Shown here: in pieces, positions 36,486 to 44,541 of the stretch
How positions within the stretch are numbered: the first letter of the stretch is position 1
Layout of the letters: each line of letters begins with the position of its first letter
Assembly: GCA_030761205.1 (NCBI GenBank)
Contig: JAULJL010000040.1
Span: 14,826,603 to 14,890,602, forward strand
Length of the DNA: 64,000 nucleotides
Direction: 5' to 3'
Origin: Fremontodendron californicum
Lineage: Eukaryota > Streptophyta > Magnoliopsida > Malvales > Malvaceae
Notes under the pieces: model-generated
Seen by the model: only the letters and a program-made list of their open reading frames with translations
Database searches by the model: none
What the model was told of the DNA's origin: nothing
Position numbers and translations under genes: made by a program

Positions 36486-36676
36486 CATTAATGTCAGAAG
36501 ACAGAACCAAAGTGTTGTCTCAGTCACTTTATGAAAATGATAAAAAAAAAAAAAAAAAGTTGAAAAAAATTTGATCAGAAGACAATTAGATTCACAGATT
36601 TACAGACCTAGAACCCTCTTTGACAGCAACAAGCCATTTTAAAGTGCCCAAAAACGTTGCCTGATCTTGTGCTTTC

Positions 36677-37561
36677 TCAAGAAGCTAGCATCGAAATGAT
36701 GCAAACTAGAAGTATAATCAAAGCAACAGCCCAAACCCAATAAACCCATGCTTTCTTCTTCTTCTTCATTTGATTTGCATAGTAAAGGCTATTGGTTCCA
36801 CCACTGATAAAATTACCTGCGTTGGCCACATTTTCTTCAATATCATCCATTTTTCCCCCTTGTGCTTCAACAAGAACAGCCATGTCAAGGAACACTTGAT
36901 GCAACCTTTGCAAACTTCGCTGAATATCCATCACAGCTTCATGCCTTTCCTTGCTCTTCAAATCCATTTCTTCCAGTTTCTCACCGCCTGAAATCACTTT
37001 TTCAAGCACTTCTTCACTCGGTAACTCTCCCATGGCAGTATAGTATCTTCTCTTGAGATCTTCTTTATGTTCTAATAAAATCTTTTCCCTCAAGGCCTGA
37101 AAATCATTCATCATTTCCTTAAGATTAGCCCTCAAACCATTGGTTATTGATATCCTTGTTCGATAAACACATGTCCCTTCTTTATACGCTTCTGATAATC
37201 TCCTATTGGTTGCATTGAATCTGTCGAGTGATTCAAGCTTTGCCTTGACAACCTTTGCTTTTTTAAGAATGGAAACCGTGTCTGATTCCATCCTATCTCT
37301 TAACCCCCGAAGAACTTTGGCGCTGTGAGTGGACTTTGTATCTTCATTAAGGGTTTCAAGATCAAACACGAGATTGGTTATCTCTTCCATTGTGATCTTG
37401 ATTGATGCAACTTCTTGGAAGAACTGAGATAGGTTCTTTTCATCTATGGGGTTGAGTTGGCCAAGGCCTTTTTCGATATCAAGATCGGCTTCTATGTCTT
37501 TCTCTGCCTGTTTCTTCAGTTCCACATAACTTAAGAAAGACTTTGTCATTAGATCATTCAT
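36677..37561 (-). CDS. SYP112: Qa-SNARE syntaxin, SYP112 (KNOLLE subfamily)
   Basis: A single coding exon gives 294 residues with plant SYP1 architecture: N-terminal MNDLMTKSFLSYVELKKQA, an Habc three-helix region (~35-160, QLNPIDEKNLSQFFQEVASI), a Qa-SNARE motif (~205-267, KERHEAVMDIQRSLQRLHQV ... NFISGG) with the zero-layer Gln near 244 (VEAQGGKMDDIEENV), a KKKKK stop-transfer run, and a C-terminal membrane anchor (271-292). Sequence is closest to SYP112, sister of KNOLLE/SYP111, a syntaxin of cell-plate fusion. The start at 37561 is chosen because the open frame further upstream (to 37606) crosses a TTTTGCAG|GAGGG splice acceptor, so the leader is spliced. An MSA-type mitotic element lies upstream (38111-38121). 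No breaks in the gene. Confidence 0.94.
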   Translation of the reverse strand: MNDLMTKSFLSYVELKKQAEKDIEADLDIEKGLGQLNPIDEKNLSQFFQEVASIKITMEEITNLVFDLETLNEDTKSTHSAKVLRGLRDRMESDTVSILKKAKVVKAKLESLDRFNATNRRLSEAYKEGTCVYRTRISITNGLRANLKEMMNDFQALREKILLEHKEDLKRRYYTAMGELPSEEVLEKVISGGEKLEEMDLKSKERHEAVMDIQRSLQRLHQVFLDMAVLVEAQGGKMDDIEENVANAGNFISGGTNSLYYANQMKKKKKAWVYWVWAVALIILLVCIISMLAS

Positions 37562-38110
37562 CTTTGCAAGAATTTTGCAATTAAAACCCTCCTGCAAAAC
37601 AATCAAGAATAGAAAATGAAAACTTTTTTCCGGGAAAAAAAAAAAGCTTCAGAAATGAAAACCAACTGGCATATAAAGGAAGAGAAACTAACCCTTGTTT
37701 GGATAAACTTCTAAAGATTTTCGGTATCTTCTTTTTCAAATGATTCTTCAGCAGTCTAAATTCACCATGTTAACCGAGACAAACTCAAGAAAACGGTTGC
37801 AAGAATTAAGTAAAAACTAGGTACATAATAAAGAGAGAAAATTTAAGGTAAAAAAAAAAAAACCATGAAGAATATAATAGTCGTGAAAGTAAAGAAGGAA
37901 ACCTGAAAATGGGATTCGAAGAAAACCAAGGAGAATTCTTAGCCCCTTCTCTGTTAAGTGTCAAAGCCTTCCTAAAATGCCAAGAACCCTTCTCTCTCTC
38001 TCTTTTTCTCTGTAAGTCTGGGCTATGGGGTTTGAATGGGGGAGTTTTAAAGTGAATCAGGGAACGCGATTGTGCAGTTACGGAAATTTAAAGTTTCGTT
38101 TAACAGAAAA

Positions 38111-38121
38111 TAGCCGTTGGA
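38111..38121 (-). promoter_or_regulatory. Mitosis-specific activator (MSA) element upstream of SYP112
   Basis: The minus strand reads TCCAACGGCTA, an exact match to the MSA consensus YCYAACGGYYA bound by MYB3R proteins in G2/M-phase genes. It is ~550 bases upstream of the SYP112 ATG and close to the likely transcription start, just upstream of the GA-rich leader. KNOLLE-type syntaxins are known to be expressed at G2/M. A second, core-only AACGG (minus strand) lies near 38176. Confidence 0.6.
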
Positions 38122-38759
38122 TTTTAGAGGAGGCAATCAAAGTCCGCCAAAATAGGTTACACATTAAACGCAAACCGTTTAGTATCATTCATCCACAATG
38201 AATAAAAAACTGGACCGAAACTTAAATCGATGTGATTTTGATATTATATAATAATTACTTAATAAATTTATGTATTTGTCTTTAATAGTATGGTTTTTAA
38301 TATATGAATAAAAGATTGAAGGTTCCAATCTTATTATTTATAAAAATAATTTTAAGAAAAATAACAAAAAACCGGCGTTTTACCAATTTAAACTGGTTTT
38401 TTACCGGTTCATTCAATCTCCGGTTTTTTTGTATGTGCCAGACAGGATAGGCCATTGGTTCCTAATTAAACTGGTTCGAGAGGCTCATCCGATCCGATTT
38501 TTTCAACTTTGTTCATCCACCAGTTTTTCTTAAACTTTGTTTTTAATTTGTCTTTGAGTGCCTATATTACTCATAGGACATGACCTGTTCATACTAGTGG
38601 TTTCAGTTTACTAAGATTTCTTTTCCTAACATTAGAGTTCTTCTTTGAGTACGATGAGAGCAAGAAAAATCAGTATAAAAATTGAATCAGTTTCCTCTCT
38701 GCTATCAAAATTGTTAACCACCATGCATCTCAAAGAGTTTTAAGTTCAATCTTTTAGTG

Positions 38760-39200
38760 CTATGTTGTTCCGACCTATGTTATCCGAACTTTTCATTTTA
38801 CTTAAAATATTAGTTTTTGACACATATTTGGACATGGATATGAAAGTATCATTCCAAATATATGGAAAAAATTTAAAAAAATTGAGCATATCGTATCGGA
38901 CACATATCCGTATCCGACACTCACTCATGAGTCCGAGCAGAATTGGTTATGACTATTCTTTTTTTTTAAAACACCCATGTCGGATAAATATCCAATTGAC
39001 ATAGTTATAAAGGTTCGTCTCTCCAAATATATGAAAAAACCTAAAAAAAAATGAATGCGTCCATGTCGGATACATATCCAATTGACATAGTTATGGAGGT
39101 TCATCCCTCCAAATATATTAAAAAAATAAAATTAAAAATGAAGCATTCATGTCAAACACATATCCAGATTTGACATTCATCCCGAGTCCGAAAAACATAG
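38760..39200. mobile_element. hAT-type MITE family 1, enlarged copy with internal duplications
   Basis: Left end CTATGTTGTTCCGACC, right end GAGTCCGAAAAACATAG, flanks TTTTAGTG and TTTTAGCG (7/8). It is ~440 bp instead of ~190 because the central block (CATGTCGGATA(A/C)ATATCC, then CTCCAAATATAT) is repeated about three times. Confidence 0.75.
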
Positions 39201-39355
39201 TTTTAGCGTGTTGTGTTCAAGATATTGATACTTTTGAGAAGAAGAAACTTGCCTGCTTTATTGTATTTCAATTTCAGGTGTCCCTGTACATTTGTTCTGT
39301 TTGGAGTTTCAGAAAAAGGGAACTATACAAATCTGAAAACTTTCTTCGAGCCATT

Positions 39356-39360
39356 GATAT
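39356..39360. other. Target site duplication GATAT (left) of the copia element
   Basis: GATAT precedes the left LTR; the same five bases follow the right LTR at 44533-44537. Confidence 0.95.
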
Positions 39361-39774
39361 TGTTGAGAAAAACTTAGAGTAGATAACTCTAATTTTACCA
39401 CTCAAAGAAGAAAGTTTAGATTTTAGGAAAACTCACAAATGCTCACACTTTACTCTAGACTACACTCTTTAGAGAAGAACTCCTTAGGAAAACTTAGAAC
39501 TTTTATTTCTTATTGAAGCTTACTACTTGATGATTTACAAATGCAAGGGAGGGGGGTATTTATACAATACCAAGACAAACACAAGCCACACAAATATAAA
39601 ATCTAAATAAATTACAACCACCCATTGTTGTTTAATAACAACCACACATTTAAATCACACAACTACAACCACACATTAAACCACACAATTGCAACCACAC
39701 ATTAAACCACACAATTGCAACCACACATTGTTAGGCTTTTATTTTTCCTTGGGCTGGTATTGGACAATTTAACA
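39361..39774 (-). repeat. 3' LTR of the copia element (414 bp)
   Basis: Ends TGTTG..AACA. It is 26 bp longer than its partner because the unit ATTAAACCACACAATTGCAA plus CCACAC occurs twice (39674-39725). The stop codon of gag-pol (TAA, 39771-39769) lies inside this LTR. Confidence 0.95.
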
Positions 39775-42700
39775 CTCCCCCTCAATACCAGCTCTTCCTC
39801 TTTGCACCATGTTGAGTTGACGACGAAACATTTCAAATTTTTTGATACTCAAACCTTTTGTGAATAAATCTGTCATTTGATCATCTGTCTTGATCTTCTT
39901 CATCTCAATCTCTTCTTGTAGAACCTTTTCTCTGATAAAGTGATAATGCACTTCTATATGTTTGGTTCTTGCGTGAAAGACTGGATTTTCTGCCAAACGA
40001 ATTGCTGACTGGTTGTCGCAATACAACGGAACTGCATAATCTACTGGTTGATGTAGATCACTCATTAGTTGTATCAGCCACGTACACTCTTGAGCTGCCA
40101 TTGCTGCTGCTCGATACTCAGCTTCGGTAGTTGACAATGATACCGTTGGTTGTCTCTTACTGCACCAAGAAATTGTTCCAGAACCAAGTTTAAACATGTA
40201 CCCAGTTGTTGATCTCCTGGTGTCATGATCTCCTGCATAGTCAGCATCACAATAACCAACTAACTTACAGTCTTCACCTTTCTTGTACAAAAGACCATAA
40301 TCTATTGTACTTTTCACATATCTCAGTATTCGTTGAACTGCTTCTAAATGAGGCTTCTTCGGATTTTGCATATACCGACTCATCACACCAACTGTATAAG
40401 AAATGTCAGGTCGAGTCAAGGTTAAGTAGATCAGGCTACCTACCAATTGTCGATACATAGTTGCATCTTCCAAGTCTTTGCCTTCAAGTGCACACATCTT
40501 GCCATTTGGTTCCATCGGTGTTGAAATTGGCTTGCTCTCGAGCATTCCAAACCTTTTTAGCAAATCTTTAGAATATTTTTGTTGACAGAGAAATATTCCT
40601 TCTTGTATGTGATCAACCTCTAGACCAAGAAAGTGCTTGAGTTGTCCAAGTTCTTTCATTTGGAAACGAACTGATAAATTCTCCTTGGTTTGAAGAATTT
40701 CTGCCTCATAATCACCAGTTATGATTAAATCATCCACATATATCAATACGATAGCTAGCTTTCCTCCATTAGCTTTGACAAACAAGCTGGAATCTGCAGG
40801 TGTCACTGAATAACCACTATGAGTTAAAAATTCAGCAATCTTACCATACCATGCTCTAGGTGCTTGTTTCAATCCGTAAAGTGCCTTTCGCAGCTTACAC
40901 ACATGCTCAGGATGATTTTGGTTTTGAAATCCCAATGGTTGAATCATGTAGATTTCCCGATCTAGCTCTCCATGAAGGAATGCATTCTTCACATCCATCT
41001 GCCACAAGTTCCAGTCTTTGTTGGCTGCAAGGGCAAGTAGGACTCGTACGGTTGTAAGTCTTGCCACCGGACTAAACGTTTCATCATAGTCTAGCTCATA
41101 CTTCTGAGAGAAACCACGAGCCACCAACCGTGCCTTGTACCTTTCAATCGACCCATCTGGACGATGTTTTATCTTGTAAACCCACTTGCAGGATATAGGT
41201 TTCACATCTCTTGGTTTTGGCACTAGATCCCAAGTCTGATTCTGCTCAAGCGCAGTGATCTCTTCTTTCATAGCCATAATCCACTCAGAACTCTGTGATG
41301 CTTCTTCAAACGTCTCAGGTTCTGTTGCAATTGGTTCTTCCACTATGGCTGCATTAGCATATTTGGGATTTGGCTTCCGTGCTCTTGTTGTCCTTCGGAT
41401 TTGTGATTGTGGAGATGGTTCTTCCACTTCACTCGATCTAACATCTGGTTGATACACACCAGTTTGCCAAGGACTCTGGACTAACACTTGCTCGTCATCG
41501 TCATCATCACATAGGTCTTCTACTTCATCTGAAGTTGATTGAAGTTGGACAATATACTCTCCCATTTTCTGTTGTAGCATGTCTTCAAATTCTTTTGAAT
41601 CTGACAACACCTTCTTTTCTGAGGACCACCAAGAAGATGCTTCATCGAATACCACATTGCGTGAAGTGTAACATCTTCCACTCGTAGGATCACAACATTT
41701 CCACCCTTTCCTTTGGTTGTCGTATCCCACAAAGATACACCTAGTTGCTTTCTTATCAAACTTGCTACGTAAATGATCAGGAACAAATACATAACATACA
41801 CAACCAAATACTCGAAAGTAGCTGACTGAAGGTTTCATTTTCCACAATTTCTCAAAGGGTGAAACAAACTCTAACCTTGGTTGAGGAAGTTTGTTGATCA
41901 CATGGGCTGCGGTTCTCATAGCTTCGGCCCAAAATCTTTCGGGTACATTCTTTGCATGCAGCATACTCCGACAAATTTCTGCAAGATGCCGATTCTTTCT
42001 CTCTGCTACACCATTCTGTTGTGGTGTATTGACACAAGTATACTGATGACGTATGTTGCATTCTCGTAGGTATTGAGAGAATTCGCCTGAGCTATATTCT
42101 CCTCCATTGTCTGTGCGCAAGCAACATATCTTCTTTCCCACTTCTCCTTCAACTATCTCTTTGAACTCTTTAAACTTTGAGAAAGTGTCAGACTTTTCTT
42201 TCATAAAGAAAACCCACACATTCCTGGAGAAATCATCAATAAATGTCACCATGTACCGCATTCCACTAATTGATGGTTGCTTAACGGGCCCAAATACATC
42301 AGAGTGAACTAACTCTAATGGTTCTTTTGCTTTAAACTTTGATTCCTTGTATGGCAATTGGTGTGCTTTACCATATTGGCATCCTGCACAAACTGTGTCT
42401 GTTCTTATGTCAAGCTGAGGAAGTCCCTTAAGCATCGACTTCTTCATCATCATACTTAGCTTGGAATAACTAACATGACATAACCGCATGTGCCATAAAT
42501 CTGCTGTATCGCTCCTTCTTGTCTTGTCTACATATGCTGACTCTGCTGACATCACGTAGACTGACTCCAGACGTCGTCCTTCCATCATCGGCTGTCCTGA
42601 GATTTTGAGATCACGATATACCTTCACATCTCTTGGACCAAACAGAATATGGTGACCAGACGATGTTAATTGTGCCACTGAAAGCAAATTTTTCTTCATG

Positions 42701-43875
42701 CCTTGGACATGGTAAACATCTTGTAGTGGTACCTGATTATGACTATATCGAGGTGCTACTACCGTCTTACCGATGTGAGTAATTGGTAATCTTGAATTAT
42801 CAGCTGTCACAACAATGCGATTTCCCTTGTATTCTGACAGGTTCTGCAACTTCTGTTTATCGCCTGTCATGTGATTTGAGCAACCTGAATCGACAATCCA
42901 GTCATTCTCATAGTCAATTCGGTCAGTCGTTGTTACTGTGAGAGCTAACTCTTCCTCTTCCATAGCAAAAAATGCTTCAGCGTCCCAATCATCTTCGCTT
43001 TTCTCCTTTGTACTAGAAGTAGCAGCATTGCTCTCAGCGGGCCTTTTGTTAAACCAACAATCTTTTGCCATGTGACCTTTCTTGTCACAGTTGTAACAGT
43101 TACCTTCAAATTTTTTATTGTTGCTACGATTCTTTGAAACTCCCCCTGGACGAGAGCTCCCTTCTCCTTGATGACTTTTTGTCTTGTCACCATACTTTTT
43201 AGATCCACCACCGACGTGCTGTTTGAATTTGCCTTTGCTTTTGTTGGTGTAGAGTGCTTCCTCTTCACTTTTCAACGAGACCCCTCCCATTTGCTTGGCC
43301 ATAGATTCTTGACCAACAAGCAAATTTTCAAACTCTACAAGTGATGGTTGAGTTGGCCATCCTTGTATAGCGGCAACGAAGCTGCGATATTCGGGCCTCA
43401 AACCATGGATAATTATTCTTTTTACCCTGGTATCTCCAATAGCAGCTGTAGGATCTAAATCAGAAATTTCACGGCATAACGTTTTTACCTTGTGAAAGTA
43501 TTGAGCAATCGGTATATCTCGTTGTGCAACTGATAACAATTCATTCTCAAGAAGTTGAAGTCTTGTGTCATTCTTTCTCGAAAAGAGTGCATCTAAAGTA
43601 TCCCACGCTTCTTTTGGCGTTTCTAGCTTTTGTATGTGTTCCAACATTTCTTCTTCAACTGTGGTCTTAAGGGCAAACATGGCTTTACCCACTTTAATCT
43701 TCCATTTGCGCAAGGTTCCTTGAGCATCTTCTTGCTCGGGCTTCGTAACTTCACTACCACCAACGACTTCCCAAAGGTCTTGACCTTGTAGGTAAGACAT
43801 CATACACGTCTTCCACGTGTTGTAATTTTTGTGATTGAGCTTCTTGATTCCTCCAACTACTTGAAGATCACCCAT
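39769..43875 (-). CDS. Copia gag-pol polyprotein
   Basis: One uninterrupted 1368-residue frame carries the copia order gag-protease-integrase-RT-RNase H. Residues ~1-240 are a UBN2-type gag; a zinc knuckle CX2CX4HX4C lies at 260-273 (CYNCDKKGHMAKDC). Protease has its catalytic Asp at ~329 (WIVDSGCSNHM). The pre-integrase HHCC-type block (LWHMRLCHVSYSKL) precedes an rve core with DVFGPV, TDNGGEYSS and TPQQNGVAERKNRHL. Reverse transcriptase shows WQMDVKNAFLHGEL and the YVDDLIITG active site; RNase H shows YCDADYAGD, STTEAEYRA and CDNQSAIRLAENP. The last coding triplet and stop (TGT TAA) are the first six bases of the 3' LTR. All catalytic motifs look intact. The lineage within copia is not assigned. 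Confidence 0.97.
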   Translation of the reverse strand: MGDLQVVGGIKKLNHKNYNTWKTCMMSYLQGQDLWEVVGGSEVTKPEQEDAQGTLRKWKIKVGKAMFALKTTVEEEMLEHIQKLETPKEAWDTLDALFSRKNDTRLQLLENELLSVAQRDIPIAQYFHKVKTLCREISDLDPTAAIGDTRVKRIIIHGLRPEYRSFVAAIQGWPTQPSLVEFENLLVGQESMAKQMGGVSLKSEEEALYTNKSKGKFKQHVGGGSKKYGDKTKSHQGEGSSRPGGVSKNRSNNKKFEGNCYNCDKKGHMAKDCWFNKRPAESNAATSSTKEKSEDDWDAEAFFAMEEEELALTVTTTDRIDYENDWIVDSGCSNHMTGDKQKLQNLSEYKGNRIVVTADNSRLPITHIGKTVVAPRYSHNQVPLQDVYHVQGMKKNLLSVAQLTSSGHHILFGPRDVKVYRDLKISGQPMMEGRRLESVYVMSAESAYVDKTRRSDTADLWHMRLCHVSYSKLSMMMKKSMLKGLPQLDIRTDTVCAGCQYGKAHQLPYKESKFKAKEPLELVHSDVFGPVKQPSISGMRYMVTFIDDFSRNVWVFFMKEKSDTFSKFKEFKEIVEGEVGKKICCLRTDNGGEYSSGEFSQYLRECNIRHQYTCVNTPQQNGVAERKNRHLAEICRSMLHAKNVPERFWAEAMRTAAHVINKLPQPRLEFVSPFEKLWKMKPSVSYFRVFGCVCYVFVPDHLRSKFDKKATRCIFVGYDNQRKGWKCCDPTSGRCYTSRNVVFDEASSWWSSEKKVLSDSKEFEDMLQQKMGEYIVQLQSTSDEVEDLCDDDDDEQVLVQSPWQTGVYQPDVRSSEVEEPSPQSQIRRTTRARKPNPKYANAAIVEEPIATEPETFEEASQSSEWIMAMKEEITALEQNQTWDLVPKPRDVKPISCKWVYKIKHRPDGSIERYKARLVARGFSQKYELDYDETFSPVARLTTVRVLLALAANKDWNLWQMDVKNAFLHGELDREIYMIQPLGFQNQNHPEHVCKLRKALYGLKQAPRAWYGKIAEFLTHSGYSVTPADSSLFVKANGGKLAIVLIYVDDLIITGDYEAEILQTKENLSVRFQMKELGQLKHFLGLEVDHIQEGIFLCQQKYSKDLLKRFGMLESKPISTPMEPNGKMCALEGKDLEDATMYRQLVGSLIYLTLTRPDISYTVGVMSRYMQNPKKPHLEAVQRILRYVKSTIDYGLLYKKGEDCKLVGYCDADYAGDHDTRRSTTGYMFKLGSGTISWCSKRQPTVSLSTTEAEYRAAAMAAQECTWLIQLMSDLHQPVDYAVPLYCDNQSAIRLAENPVFHARTKHIEVHYHFIREKVLQEEIEMKKIKTDDQMTDLFTKGLSIKKFEMFRRQLNMVQRGRAGIEGEC

Positions 43876-44130
43876 CGTGTCGGCAAGACTCTAACAATAC
43901 CGAACAAGCTTGATTTTGAGACGCAAACTTGTAGAGTACAAACTCCTCACGACTCAAGAACGCTCAAACCAAAAATAGTACCTGAATAACTATTTCACCG
44001 TGAACAGTACCGTATACGTGAATAGTATCGTATACCATATACTTGAATAAATCTCGTATATGTTAACAATTACTATAAAAGTATATAGTGACACGTGTGA
44101 ATAGTAACTATGGTAGTAACTCACAACCTA

Positions 44131-44142
44131 GCTCTGATACCA
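44131..44142 (-). other. Primer-binding site (initiator tRNA-Met) of the copia element
   Basis: The minus strand reads TGGTATCAGAGC two bases after the 5' LTR end, the usual copia primer site complementary to the 3' end of tRNA-iMet. Confidence 0.9.
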
Positions 44143-44144
44143 AT

Positions 44145-44532
44145 TGTTGAGAAAAACTTAGAGTAGATAACTCTAATTTTACCACTCAAAGAAGAAAGTT
44201 TAGATTTTAGGAAAACTCACAAATGCTCACACTTCACTCTAGACTACACTCTTTAGAGAAAAACTCCTTAGGAAAACTTAGAACTTTTATTTCTTATTGA
44301 AGCTTACTACTTGATGATTTACAAATGCAAGGGAGGGGGGTATTTATACAATACCAAGACAAACACAAGCCACACAAATATAAAATCTAAATAAATTACA
44401 ACCACCCATTGTTGTTTAATAACAACCACACATTTAAATCACACAACTACAACCACACATTAAACCACACAATTGCAACCACACATTGTTAGGCTTTTAT
44501 TTTTCCTTGGGCTGGTATTGGACAATTTAACA
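44145..44532 (-). repeat. 5' LTR of the copia element (388 bp)
   Basis: On the minus strand a TATA-like GTATAAATAC lies near 44349-44340. AATAAA hexamers lie at 44501-44496 (within U3, ~40 bases past the COAD stop codon) and near 44293-44288. The first could act as a polyadenylation signal for COAD transcripts; see findings. Confidence 0.9.
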
Positions 44533-44541
44533 GATATCATA

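Larger units (their letters stand above)
32107..36676. other. Region upstream of the Tubby gene to the 3' side of SYP112
   Basis: 32107-32800 carries the Tubby gene's leader and promoter; a CT-rich, GC-richer block at 32590-32770 could also be read as a plus-strand proline-rich peptide (see findings). 33095-33290 is an AT-rich TACGA repeat, 33770-34075 a hAT relic, 35130-35345 a dispersed CGCGAT-type repeat, 36286-36485 a MITE. No further gene is supported. Confidence 0.45.
37562..39355. other. SYP112 leader/promoter and upstream region
   Basis: A leader intron ends at the TTTTGCAG acceptor near 37591. A GA-rich (minus strand) tract at 37990-38012 is typical of a plant leader. The MSA motif is at 38111-38121. 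38760-39200 is an enlarged MITE. 39201-39355 is the displaced 3' flank of COAD. No other gene is seen. Confidence 0.45.
39361..44532 (-). mobile_element. Complete Ty1/copia LTR retrotransposon
   Basis: A full 5172-bp element with LTRs starting TGTTGAGAAAAAC and ending CAATTTAACA, flanked by GATAT on both sides. The 5' LTR is on the right (44145-44532), because gag-pol reads on the minus strand. Next to it is a primer site for initiator tRNA-Met (TGGTATCAGAGC, 44142-44131), and a polypurine tract (TTGAGGGGGAG, 39785-39775) abuts the 3' LTR. One intact gag-pol frame spans the interior. The two LTRs differ by two substitutions in 388 aligned bases plus one 26-bp tandem duplication, so the insertion is recent and the element may still be active. 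Confidence 0.97.

Noticed and set aside
37562..37606. 15-residue upstream extension of SYP112 (MIVLQEGFNCKILAK)
   Set aside because: It crosses a good splice acceptor and SYP1 proteins begin MNDLMTKSF; treated as spliced leader.
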